Positions 49,001 to 60,882 of a stretch of 64,000 nt of DNA are shown one piece after another. Position numbers and translations under genes: made by a program. This stretch comes from Collybiopsis luxurians FD-317 M1. Lineage: Eukaryota; Basidiomycota; Agaricomycetes; Agaricales; Omphalotaceae. The DNA is taken from NCBI GenBank assembly GCA_000827265.1, contig KN834829.1, positions 174,895-238,894 on the forward strand, read 5' to 3'. Positions within the stretch are counted from its first letter, which is position 1; each line of letters begins with the position of its first letter. The notes beneath the pieces are model-generated. The model worked only from the letters and a program-made list of their open reading frames with translations, searched no databases and had not been told where the DNA came from.

Positions 49001-50960
49001 GAATTCAGTTGCTTGATATCTTGCTCACTGTCAGACATGAATGGGGTGACTTGATGTCCAGCTCACTGTATCTATGTCCCGTAGGACTTAAATGCAGTGA
49101 CTTGATATCTGGCTCACTGTATCTATGTCCTGTAGGATGTAAATGCAGTGACTTAAATCTGGCTCACTGTATCCATGTCCTGTAGGACTTACATTAAGTG
49201 ACTTGATATCTGGCTCACTGAATCTATGTCCTGTAGGACTTAAATGCAGTGACTTGATGTCTTGCTCACTGTATGTAGCTCTTGTAGCACTTAAATTCAG
49301 CGACTTGATATCTGGCTCACTGTATCTATGTCCTGCAGCATATGAATGCAGTGACTTGATGTACAGCTCACTGAACCTATGTCCTATAGGACTTAAATTC
49401 AGTGACTTGATATCTAGCTCACTGTATCTATGTCCTGCAGGACATGAATGCAGTGACTTGATGTCCATCCCACTGAATCTATGTCCCATAGGACTTAAAC
49501 TCGGTGACTTAATATCCAGCTAACAGTATCTATGTCCTGTAGGACTTCAATTCAGTGACTTGATGTCTGGCTCACTGTATCTATGTCCTGTAGGACTTAA
49601 ATGCAGTGACTTGATGTCTCGCTTGCTGTATTTAGCTCTTGTAGCACTTAAATTCAGCGGCTTGATATCTGGCTCACTGTATCTATGTCCTGCAGGATAT
49701 GAATGCAGTGACTTGATGTACAGCTCACTGAATCTATATCCCGTAGGACTTAAATTCAGTGACTTAATATCCAGCTAACAGTATCTATGTCCTGTAGGAC
49801 TTCAATTCAGTGACTTGATGTCTGGCTCACTGTATCTATGTCCTGTAGGACTTACATTCAGTGACTTGATGTCTCGCTCACTGTATGTAGCTCTTGTAGC
49901 ACTTAAATTCAGCAACTTGACATCTAGGTCACTGTATCCATTCCTACAGGATATGAATGCAGTGACTTGATGTACAGCTCACCGAATCTATATCCTATAG
50001 GGCTTAAATTGAGTGACTTAATATTCAGCGCACGGTATCTACATCCTGTAGGACTTAAATTCAGCGACTTGATATCTGGCTCACTGTATCTATGTCCCAT
50101 AGGACTTAAATTGAGTGACTTAGTATCCAGCTAACAGCATCTATTTCCTGTAGGACTTCAATTCAGTCACTTGATGTCTGGCTCGCTGTATCTACTTTTT
50201 GTAGGACAAACATTCAGTGACTTGATGTCTGGCTCACTGTATCTATGTCCTGTAGGACCTGAATGCAGTGACTTGATATCTTCCTCAGCATTCATTAATA
50301 CGGCAATTTGATTTCTGGCTCACTCTATCTGTCTCCTATCGCACATGAATAATGACTTGATATCTGACCTATTGTATTTATGTTCTGTAGGACATGAATG
50401 TAGTAACGTAATATTTGGCTTACTATATTTATGTCCAGTAGAACGTAAATGCAGTGACTTGATAACTGGCTCATTGTATTTGTGTTCAGTAGAACATGAC
50501 TGCAGTGACTTGATATTTAGTAACCTGATAACTTGCTCACTGTATGTATGATCAGTAGGATCTAAGTACCGTCACTTGATCTAGCTCACAGTATCTGTCT
50601 CCTGTGGGACATGAACGCAATGACTTGATAGCCCCTTCACTGTATCTATATCCTGTAGGATCCAAATGCAGTCTCTTCATATCTGACTCACTGTATTTGC
50701 ATTCTGTAGGACAGAAATGCAGAGGCTTGATATCCCAACCACTGTATCCCACAGGACATGAACGCAGTCGCTTAATATCTGGCTCAAATTATCTGTACCC
50801 TGTGGGACATGAATACAGTGAACTGATATCTCGCTCACAGTATCGTTATCTTGTAGGACATAAATAAACCTACTAATGTCACTGCCATATCTATGTGTTG
50901 TAGGATTGGTATTCAGCTCCCCGTGTCCTTGGGGGCTCTAGGATATACATGCAGTGACCC
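46083..50960 (+). repeat. 51-bp minisatellite, large forward field
   Basis: Roughly 80-90 units of 51 bp lie here. Each has GTGACTTGATATCTGGCTC followed by a part with GTCCTGTAGGAC, a self-complementary hairpin. The left edge (46083-46650) is degenerate, and 47739-47995 is unrelated sequence inserted in or retained between units. Because 51 is a multiple of 3, both strands stay open for long runs encoding 17-residue repeats such as SDLISGSLYLCPVGHKC (plus strand). I treat these as by-products. Units at 49.2-50.2 kb show a higher-order pattern. Confidence 0.93.
47739..47995. other. Non-repeat interruption inside the minisatellite field
   Basis: About 250 bp without the 51-bp unit separate two blocks of the array. 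No coding, TIR or target duplication is visible. Confidence 0.6.
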
Positions 50961-53436
50961 TCTGTAACAAGGACTGAACAGCCGGCACGCTACATAGACA
51001 TCAAGTCTATTACTGTTGATAAATGAATCTATGTATTATTGACAGTATTGAATGTGATTGAATTTGCCCGCCGGTGGGCCTGTAAAAATGTCTCGACAGG
51101 ATCAGTTTTTTTGATGGGCAGCCCTTGTTTGGATGACTTGTCACTTGATCTATACCCCATGTTTAAGGTACCTTGTGATGCACTTATACTATAACTCCTG
51201 AGTGGCTTGTGAGGAAGTGTCAGCAACTGATGGATCACAGTCAACAAAGCTTATTAAAATCTCACAAACATGACATGGCCTAGGTTGTTGAAGGACTTCT
51301 ATTCATAGGGGATAAACAAAAAGCTCATGCTACATTATGACAACTGAGTAACAAAGTATGTCAATGATGGGAATGTGTTCAACAAAGTCTTGATTGACAA
51401 GGGCTTGTTGACTCAGTCTGCTTCTACAGCATTGATAGGATAAGGATGAACAATCATGTGGAAGTCATAGGTGGCTTTGCTGACTTTGTTCTGTGACATG
51501 ACACATGGGTGATATTGTTGAGGCAAAACTCAATGACTGAAAGTCTGGACTGTCTTGGTGGTACTAATAGTTGTCAAAGCATGGTACAGGTGTAAAGAGA
51601 TGTACCAGCCAGGAAACACAAATATTGTTATTGGCTGAAGGGTTAGAGATAATTACTTGGCTTGCTGGGCTCCTGATAAAAATTGGACATGACTCGAGTC
51701 AATGAGAAATTGCAGAAGCCTGATAGGCCAACAGAGGACTGTGAAACAGGCAGAAGCAGAATGAATCTTTAGCCTCTGGCTTAATGATACTTTGGTGAAC
51801 CAAAAATGGTAACTTGCCAAAACCAAAAGGAGGTTCTATGAGATTTATTCAAAAAAATCCATAGAAATAGAAATACTTTGGGATGTATGCATATTAATAA
51901 TATTTAGGAAAACTAGGATATTGTACAGTAGAAAAGGTGTAATAGTAGATAGCATGAATCTCAGTTTTGGATATGAGCCTATCTCAATTTGCTAGAGTGG
52001 CAAGATTATCAATGGGGTTAAAGCATCTTAGCTGTTAATAGCTATAATCACTCATGTTGACCACTGGACTCAGTTGAATAGGAATTTCCATTTGAAATGC
52101 CCAGAAACTAGACTGCAAAGTCATTGACATATCTTGAGGAGAGGGACTGGATGTAGGGTGAACCTCATATGGACCTCACCTCCCCAGCATATACTCCCCC
52201 ATCAGGAAAAATGGGTTGAGCTTGGGGCTACATGATGACAACCTTGGGGAACCTAAGAAGAATAAGACACTTCAAGCACTTAGTTTACCTAGGCCTTCAC
52301 TGTCCAACCTCAGGTAACCTTAATGGACAATATGAACATCTACATTGATATTGCTAACTAAATCTAAGGTATATAGTACTTAATCCCCCTTCACATTGTT
52401 AAAGCAATGCCAATTCCCTGCTTCCATTGTCAGTAACAAATCTCAAAGGAATAACCCCCAGATGTTAGATACTGCATTCTCTTTGGCAGGTCAGCAATTA
52501 GTGTTGTTACAGAAAGCATCTGGGATGCCAGAGGCCAAGTAGCTAGTCATGATTGTAAACATATCCTAAGCTTCAATTCAACCAAGTTTCAGAATTTTAG
52601 AATGGCTCCAGGTATAGCCAACATGAAGCCGGTTTAAGATCACAAAGGCAGGAGTTGCAATCCGGTTCACCAATTCCAATGTGTATGGGAAAACTGCAAC
52701 TTCTGCTTTCTTGGCCTATTCAAAGCAAGCTCTATGTGTTACTCAAGTCTGAAAGATTGCCAAACAGATTGGTTAGCATTAAATAGGGGTATGTGTTTTT
52801 CTTGACCTTAACCTTGACAGCGGACACAAATGGTTTCTAATGCATACCCTCCTCTTCTGTCTTTCTTGTCCCTTTGCCTGTTGGCTGTTGCATGCGAATA
52901 ATCATTGTCAGAGGTACGTATTCTTTTTCTCTACATTTTTTGAGGTTTGACTAATCACTGGTTCAACTTGATTTTTGTTTAATAGAACTGGTAAGTCAAA
53001 TTCTATCCTGTTTGTGGTCTATGGGTGAACTTGCCACTAATATCTTATTCTTGTGTTTCTTTTTGTAGGTCTGACAAACAGTAGCAGTGATAGTGGGATT
53101 TGATGTTGTGGGGAGTGGTAGCAGATCTATTGGAAGAAAAACAAGAGGGTTCAGGCTACCGAAGATGTTAAGAGACGAGGCACTCTCAATACAACCTCAA
53201 CAGAGGAGGGATCTGGATATGGGGGTACAAGACAAGGACCAACCATTATTTGTGTTAACAATGGAGTATTCATCATACAGTGAATGCATATGTGAAATGC
53301 TCTGTGTCGCGGCTGAACAATAAGCCTACATTTTGTAATGGAAGAAGAGGAGGGAGGTATACAAGTTAATGCTAATGCCAAAGTGCTGATGGTGGCTCTT
53401 AAGTGTATTCAAGAGATGATCTCACCGACTTCAAAT
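50961..53436. other. AT-rich gene-free DNA, possible retroelement remnant
   Basis: Around 51360-51430 the plus strand reads NVFNKVLIDKGLLTQSAS, faintly like a retroviral-type aspartic protease in which the DSG/DTG site would be DKG. The surrounding frames are broken and no LTR is seen. The small open frame at 53087-53323 is unrecognised. Confidence 0.3.
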
Positions 53437-53622
53437 GGGTGTTAACAAAGTTACTTGGACAATTTAAACTCCGCTAACTTGTCCTTACAAAAGTAACTTT
53501 AAGTTACTTAAGTTATTTAAGTAAACTTGTCGCGACAAAGTAACTTTTTTTTCCTGCGCTTGACAGCTAACTTGCCGAGTCTTGGCAAAATGTACTTCTC
53601 ATTAAAACTTGTTTTCGAGTAA
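53437..53622 (-). repeat. AAGTTAC palindromic repeat, copy B
   Basis: In reverse orientation this copy has the same blocks as 1075-1240: GTACATTTTGCC, the hairpin (here with one CpG-type change), GTTAGCTGTCAAGCGC, AAGTTACTTTGTCGCGACA, AAGTAACTTAAAGTTAC and CAAGTTAGCGGAGT. Confidence 0.8.
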
Positions 53623-53639
53623 TCTACAGTGAGTTTGCT

Positions 53640-54106
53640 GCAATGCAAGAGGTGAGTATCTACATATTGTTGTTCTCAAACTATACTAGACCTCAATGGT
53701 CCCCCTTCTTGTCTCAGCTGTCAATTATTATAACTTTTTGAACCTTGTTAGGCTTTAGCTATGCTGGCACTTGTAACATAAATAGATGATCATTTCATGC
53801 ATTCTGCTCATTTCTAAGTTGCACAGTGCTACCCAAAGGGCCCACAGGCATCTCAAAATCCTGGAATGAATAGTCCAGTACCATTAGTTCAGGATAGAAG
53901 CAATTAACAGTATACTTATGCAAATTATACTAGCTCTAACTCAGATTTGAATCTTTTCCCACTATGCTGACTCTAACAAAATTGTTAGTACAGAGACAAA
54001 GGAAATGGCATAAAATACCTGTACCATAACTATCAAAATGTCATCTCTAGAGCATCAAATCTAAGTTTTATATAATAACAGGAAACTCAACCATCACAAT
54101 AAAGTA
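53640..54106. other. Intergenic
   Basis: No feature is supported. Confidence 0.4.
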
Positions 54107-54114
54107 AAAGAACT

Positions 54115-54595
54115 CAGTAATGTGCTTAAAGCCTTAATTAAGGCCTTCCAAGGATATTATGTCCTAATACCTTAATTGTTGGTCTTAATTAAGATTGAAT
54201 TAGGTGCAATTTAGGACCTGTATTGATGCTACTTAATTTTCCTCACACTGTACCTGAGCCCTCCAAAACACCATCACCCGATTATCTCACCCTGTTCCTG
54301 TGCTAGCCACTGTGACTGTTTATTATTACCTAAGTCTTAGGTGACCAGCTCTGCAGTGACATTATTAAACAGAGTTAGTTTTATCTTGTTTCATTCAAGA
54401 GTTGCCATATTTCTCCTTTTATGAGATGGAATTCATGTGAAAGCATCTGTCGGCCAGACCAGCACCTAAACATTGATTACATGTATATTAAGACCTGATT
54501 AGGACCTATGTAGATCTGGCTGAATTTAGGTCCTAATTAGGAATCAAATCAAGGCTTTAAACCTAATTAGGTCTTAAGCCTTAAGCACATCACTG
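54115..54595. mobile_element. hAT-type MITE, AATTAAGG family
   Basis: Ends CAGTAATGTGCTTAAAGCC (left) and CAGTGATGTGCTTAAGGC (right, inverted) are flanked by the perfect 8-bp duplication AAAGAACT (54107-54114 and 54596-54603). The element is 481 bp, AT-rich and contains many CTTAATTAAG-like subterminal words. It has no coding capacity. Another copy of the end is at 18101. Confidence 0.93.
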
Positions 54596-54603
54596 AAAGA
54601 ACT

Positions 54604-56060
54604 GAAATATGCACTGCTTGAGATGGCAAAATAGTACAAGAATGCCATATTCTTCAGTTGGGGTTGCATATGAATGTTTGATGGATGAGTGGAAAGTATA
54701 TTGAGCTCAAATACCTATCTCACTACCAAGTAGAGTGAGTAACTTTGCACAGTATGTATGAGTCAGGATGCATGCACAGACCCAGCATTGCTTTACTATG
54801 TGAGTACAAAATCCATAAAGTAATTATATTCACTTGAACCATTATACAATGGTGCTCACATTCATGATATGCTCATTTACTTCTTGCTGGTTTTTTCAAT
54901 TTCCCTACACCCATTGAATAACAAAGAACAAAGTAGCAATATGCTGTTCATACAGTGCTTGCACAAACTCATATGCTCAAAGTTAGAGAATCACAGTTGG
55001 GTCATGTCATGACCTTTACATTCAAACAGATAAATATACAAACACTAGGCAAGAGCTCAACCACTGTGGTGTCTGTATTGTAAGGTCTATAATTGAGACC
55101 AAGTCAATAATAGTAAAAGTCAATAATAGTAAAATTTGAAGATCATAATTCAGCCCCTTTCCTCATTGAAGTCATTTATAGCTAAGTAGAATGTTTTTGG
55201 AATACTAATTCCACTAAGTACTACAAGTTGGAAGATGAATCAAATAGAGGAAAGTAGGATACTTCAAATTTTGAAAGTATGAGTTTTGACTTGGAACTTC
55301 TGAGATGATGAGTAAACAACTGTGTAGACATATTGGTGTGTCAATACACAAGACATCCTTGATCTTCAATAGTCTGATCATTCAACTGACAACAAGTGAG
55401 TGAATCTGGATAGAATCAGGCATATAATCTCAGCAGATGCTTGACAGCAAAATATAGTAATGGATTGGTGAGATATACACCTGTAAGAACTAAGATGAGG
55501 ATCTACAATTTGAGAGACCAGGCTAATGAACAATGATTACTTGAGAATTGAGGCATTTTTGATAAGGCATTTGGATAGTATTTTCTCAAGAGTCAAGGGA
55601 TAAATGAAAAAATGAATTCTGAAGTATGAAGATGTTGATAGTCCAATCAGTAGAGTGATATTTTACCAGTTGACAAAGCAGCTTGAGCAAGAGGATATGT
55701 TTGAAGTATGGAGGACAATGAGAATGGTCCAGTATGTGAGCGCGACTATGGGGAGATTAGAATTCAGAGTTGAGTCAGCACAGCTGGATTGCTAGTTAAC
55801 CTGTTATTTTGAACTGCTCATTTATTTTCCATATCCTCCAGTGTCCTCATGCCGGTATTTGCAACAAAGACAGTTAAGCACCTTTCTGCTAATGACCCAA
55901 TATATATCCCTAGGTATATTCGGTCAGATTGATAGCTACAGGTAAAGTAAACAGCAGTCTCGGTAATATTAGGCATATAATTCACTTGGTTCACTCAGGG
56001 AACATTAATATTCAGAGTATTCTGCAATCAGATGCTGTAATAAAGACCAAAAACATGTTA
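54604..56060. other. AT-rich intergenic DNA
   Basis: No supported gene or element. Confidence 0.4.
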
Positions 56061-56069
56061 AATGTGTCG

Positions 56070-56215
56070 AAAATAACTTTTAATGAGAGATACATTTTGC
56101 CGAGACTCGGCAAGTTAAGCTGTCAAGCGTGAGAAAAAAAGTTACTTGCACATAACTTTCAAGTAACTTGATTAAATTAAAAAAGTTACTTGAAAAATTA
56201 CTTTGCGCACACTCA
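56070..56215 (+). repeat. AAGTTAC palindromic repeat, copy C
   Basis: AATAACTTTTAATGAGA, then ACATTTTGCCGAGACTCGGC, AAGCTGTCAAGCG and several AAGTTACTTG words lie here. It shares the left half with copies A and B; the right half is rearranged. Confidence 0.75.
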
Positions 56216-56400
56216 CTTCAAATGAGCTTTAATGGCTAATTGATAATTTATTTATGTAGTGCAGAATAGTATGGTACCGTATGACATGAGATCTTTCCTG
56301 TAATCGATCTTTGACTGGGCATCCGATTCGAGTTGCCTTACTCTTGAGTTGAAGATAAATGCAAGGGGGGTTTCTTTTCCCCTGGCAATGTATACACATG

Positions 56401-57152
56401 TAGTGATGTGACGGCTCCGGCTCAGAGCCAGCAAGCCCTCCAAGCCGGGCCCTACTGAGCCCTAGCCTGACCCCAGCTGTCAGATGGCTCAACTAGGGCT
56501 GAAGGCCCGGCTTAAAATTTTTGAAAGCCCTGGGCCGGGTCTTGAGCCGGGGCTGAACAAGATAAGAAGGTGCCCAAATTATCTAAGCACCTATACAGTT
56601 ATGACTCATGTTTGACGCTTGCACTCTGAAGCAAAAAAATTTAAACCCAGGCTTACCGACTCTGCAAATAGTGCCAAGCTGCTCCCATCACAAAAAGAAG
56701 CTATTGCGTGTGATCAGAACGCCAACAACAAATCCGTGGAAGCCAGTGACAGTACCGATTCTATTAATTTTCTTTCTCACAACTGTAGTAACAATTCAAT
56801 TCACTCTTGTGACAGACAAATCAGGTTCTCAATGCAAGACACCCCCAACCAAAACTTTATTATTCTGGGAGGAAATTTCTGCCATTGACGAGTTTGCATT
56901 GGAGACTGAGGAGTATCAGGAGGGACTGGCAGCTGAATATGATAGATCTATACTTGTCGGGGGCAGCTCAGATTGGATAACAGTTGACGATGAAAATGAT
57001 GAGTGGGAGGATGTAGCTTTGTAATTAATATTGATCTATAATTTTTGATATATGTTGAGCCGGGCCCGGCTGAGAAATTTTATAAGCCCTGGCCGGGGCT
57101 ATCTGAACCGTAGCTGGGGCTTTTGAGCCGGACCCCAGCCGCCACATCACTA
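56401..57152. mobile_element. hAT-type MITE carrying a 138-codon open frame
   Basis: Inverted ends TAGTGATGTGACGGCT and TAGTGATGTGGCGGCT are flanked by the perfect 8-bp duplication TACACATG (56393-56400 and 57153-57160). The element is 752 bp. Subterminal GGGCCCGGC/AGCCGGGCC and AGCCC words are abundant at both ends. The middle (56608-57024) holds an open frame starting MFDACTLKQKNLNPG, with a hydrophobic stretch (VTVPILLIFFLTTVV) and an acidic end (DDENDEWEDVAL). It may be captured host sequence or a transposase scrap, and no family is recognised. Non-autonomous. Confidence 0.92.
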
Positions 57153-57160
57153 TACACATG

Positions 57161-57579
57161 GCAGACCCATTTAAGCAATGGAATGACCCAGAGATACCTG
57201 TCATGATACAACTTATCTTTCTTACCAATGGTATATTTGTCCGAACATACTGTACATGTCCTCAAATGGTACTCCATGCTTCAAGCTCAACTTCATATGG
57301 TTCAATGATTTCCAATTACTTAATATTCATCTGGACCGACAGGGCTGTGAGGAGGAGCAAAGCGAGAGAGAATGTATCAGAGCCACTGGGACATGAAGAG
57401 AAGAATAAGGATACCGGTCTCGAAACGGTGTATGCAGTGAAGGAGCAGAAGCAAAATCAGGCTCACTGAGACATGTCAGAACAAATTGGAAACTTTGCAA
57501 GTGTGATTGCAGCTCCCCTCGACAACTTGAATAACGGTAAAAGCTTGATTTAAGATTGATATTGTACAATCAATAATAA
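57161..57579. other. 3' flank of DUF6536 gene 2
   Basis: No gene is supported. A short run of CAATAATAATCAATAATAG lies just beyond the stop codon. Confidence 0.4.
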
Positions 57580-60015
57580 TCAATAATAGTAATACCCGGG
57601 AATTGGCGGTAAAACTTCCCCACTTGAAAAGCTAATATGTCCAGCACCCTGCTTCCTGTCATCCTCCGTATCTGAAACAACACCCCACTTCATTGGTTTT
57701 AATGAATCTGCTCCATCTACAGGGGGATGACAGGCAGCCGAAATGGCAAAACTGCAGCTACCCACAAGCGGCATGCTGCAGTCAAGGCGCTTGAAAAATC
57801 CAATTACAACTGCACTCAGAATCAATGTTGCTGCAACAATACTTGCCAAAACCATTGCTGCTGGTGAATACCCGCAGCTAATAAGACTACCGACATCAGT
57901 AAAACCTTGATTAACTATCCAAGATTCATAGTCAACTTGAACAAGAAAAATGCTTTGTGACACCAGCCAGTGTAAGAGGGCAGAGTAGGCCATGAGTGGA
58001 AGGCCGAAACGGTACGGTATCTGGAGGAAGTAAGTCGACCGTTGTTCACCTTCGGGACTAGAGACACGAAGGGGCTTGTGGGAGCTAGCATATGAAAGCC
58101 ACTCCCGTGCAAGAAAAAAGGTTGTGCACAGGTTGTTGAAGACAATGTAAATCATTGAAAGAATGAGCTGGGGGGAGTTTGCAACAAGCACTGAAGCAAT
58201 AAGTGCACCATACCCTTGTGTCGGTAAAGCCCAGCTCGATATGATTGTTTCGGAGTGGATTTTGCCGATGCCTAATTGCCAAAGAGCAGTAAAATTACTG
58301 ATATCACTCAGCTCCAGTATCGAAATGGCGTAGCCCAACAGACAAAGGACAATGGAAATAGCGCCGGTGAACCTTTGTATAGCGTTCATAAATGAGTATA
58401 ATATGACACTGAAATGTCGATACATACAACAGAATAGTCCATATCCAGTGTCGCATAGTAGCTGCATATAGCCAACGAACATTTTGGGGCTGGTACTCGA
58501 TGACTGGAGGTTTAAGAGGTTGGCTACACTTCTGATCATTGACCCGACTTGCCCAAGCCAAGCTCATACCTCTTGTACAAGGGTCAGAGTTAGCAGTAAA
58601 AGATGCAATGGCGTCTCCGACGGTAACAAGAGGTTGGTCCTTGATCATGCCAGCTGCCAGCGCCATGCAGACTACCTTCACAAAATTGAAGATGATAACA
58701 AGTATTAACACTGGTAGGTTAAATTCAAGCTGGCATTTCGGCTCAGCAGGTTGGCTGAGGCAATAATTGACATGAGGTATAAGTGGCCCATTGAAAATCC
58801 CGAGTTCCGTTAAACTTGGGAATTCCCATTCTGAGGAATTGATTTGTTTCGAAATAGACGAGCACCCCACCACTATTCCTGGAGAGAATCCACAGATCCA
58901 GTTAAATGGGCTTGAACCAGGCGTACCGGGTATAAAGCCACCCTCTTCATTATAAAGCAAATATAATGTGTTCGAGGCATAATGACCCATTACTACCACG
59001 ACATCTTCCCGGGTGGACACAAAATCAGTGGCGTAAGCGTTGATACACTGAGAGGGACTTAGGATGTCCCAGCCAGACACAGTTGGCAGGTCTTGACATG
59101 GGAGAGTGACAAACTGCGACTCAGTTTCCTCACACACCCAATTATACATGCCATTGTTTTCCTGAGGACGATCTGGTCCTAATGCAAACCAAACATTGTA
59201 ACCACTGGCACGTATAGTAGAGAAGAAGGCGGAATTGTACCTATGAGATTCATAAGCTCATTACTGCAGTTGGTGCCTATAATACTTACAGGAGATGCAG
59301 AGGAATGGAAGAAGAGAAAAGTGCAAGCCATAACCTCCGTTTTGAGCGGCTGTGATGTTTCAAGTTTCTTAAGCTCTGCACCCCAATATCTAGCCACGAT
59401 CCCCTTGCGTGTGCTTTGTCAACCTCGTTCCTGGTCGGAGCACAGAGACTCTGCATGACGTAGTTGCTAGCACCAAGTAATAAGGTGCTGAGGACATTGA
59501 TGACAAGATGGATCCCAATGGAAACACGGCCTACTGTGTCACAGTCACCTTGGTACACTAGTCCGCTGCTGCTCCATCCAGCTTTGACAACACTCCAAAT
59601 CATTATGACAACATTAAGTAACAGGACGACAACAGCCTGAAGTGTCGCCAACCATGCACCGAAGCGCCAACCTGTGGGTATTCGTGACTTGAAGATACCG
59701 GTCAACCTCGTCCAAGAGTCCCGAACTGGTAGAATTTGATAGATCCAAGCGTTGTACCAAGAGTTGTGCATATTTTCATAGGAGGTGTTTTTCGTATCAA
59801 GCAACGCAGCCTGAGACTCCGATACGTCATTTTGATGCCACTCTTCCTCGTCCTGCCAACTAAGCGAAGTATCTTGATCATACTCGTCATCATTGTTCAT
59901 CGTAACAGCTGTGTATGAGGCTGGCCGACGTAGCGGTTGGAAGGCAAAGCTATTGAAAATCAAACAGAGCACCGAGGTGACAAGAGCAATGTACGGACTC
60001 TGTAGTGTCTGTCAT
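57580..60015 (-). CDS. DUF6536 multi-pass membrane protein, gene 2
   Basis: This is a predicted 760-residue protein in four exons: 59999-60015, 59290-59949, 58428-59240 and 57580-58372. The 17-nt first exon (ATG at 60015, MTDTT) has the same length as in the paralogue at 11672-14118; its donor would be GTCCGT, which is weak. The other donors are GTAAGT and GTATGT. The DUF6536 domain shows TGWRFGAWLATLQAVVVLL, HLVINVLSTLLLGASNYVMQ, APTRNEVDKAHARGSWLDIG and SSIPLHLL. An exposed segment with Cys and NxS/T sites and several TM helices follow, ending PIPGYYYY. Compared with gene 1 it is AT-richer at silent positions and the loops differ, while the membrane core is strongly conserved. Intact, function unknown. 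Confidence 0.87.
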
Positions 60016-60882
60016 GGATATGAAGACTGAGAGCAAATCTGAATACTACAGCTAGATAAGCGATTTGCAACGAGTTGGATTGAAGAATTAAGGTGTGCAG
60101 TGTACACACTGACACGTCGCTTTCACACAGAAGTTTGGCGGTAGTTTGCTTGAGAGAGGGCCCAGGTCGCCCGAATTAAATACTCTTGAAATGGCAGGCA
60201 ATATCAACACCGGACTCAGAGTTTGACAGATAACTCAGAAACAAGCAGGTGCAGTTTTTGAGAATAGATACGGCGTGGTAACTATAATAACCAACCGCCC
60301 AGTTGAAACACTTTTCCTTAGATACCTACGCAGAATAGAACAAGGAGCAGCATCATGGCGTTGATTTGACGAGGATTGTTGATGTTTGATGCTCTATCAA
60401 TGGATACCGTTGAAGTTTGAACAAGATCTGTCTCTCTGCATAGCTTTATTTTTCAAATTTTGTTGTAAATCGTCAAGGGAGCTTGCAGCTGGTAGTGCTA
60501 AATAACCGAACAATCGGCAGCGAACATTGGCACGATCCACGAGTATCTGATACTCCGTTCCTGAGGTGCCAGGTGATCTTTGGATTGGGAAACAATGTAC
60601 AAGAACCTTATAACCTACAACTGTCGAAAAATTATTACTGAGTGATCAGCGTTGTCAAGGTGGCCGAATACCGAAGCAGACACATGACTCTGGTTTAAAC
60701 CGATCTGCACTAACTTAATGAGCATCACTGTCTATTACTAACAAAGCAATGAACTTCATTTATTCTACTGTCAATGGAATGCAGTGAAGAGTGTTTCAAT
60801 GCCAAGATTGTAAATTTGCAGTACTGGAAGTGTTGGGAAGTTTGGTGATGCACAGACCCTAGGATCAGATATCCTTGTTAGT
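60016..60882. other. Intergenic between two minus-strand genes
   Basis: This holds the promoter side of DUF6536 gene 2 and the 3' flank of the FHA gene. No element or ORF is supported. Confidence 0.5.

Noticed and set aside
51360..51430. Retroviral aspartic protease remnant
   Set aside because: Only a short VLID-like match with a changed active site; the frames around it are broken and there is no LTR. Kept only as a note.
53087..53323. 78-codon open frame as a gene
   Set aside because: No recognisable motif, no supported introns, and an opposite-strand open frame of the same size overlaps it.
57158..57469. 103-codon plus-strand frame next to DUF6536 gene 2
   Set aside because: It begins at the edge of the MITE target duplication, has no family resemblance, and is probably chance.
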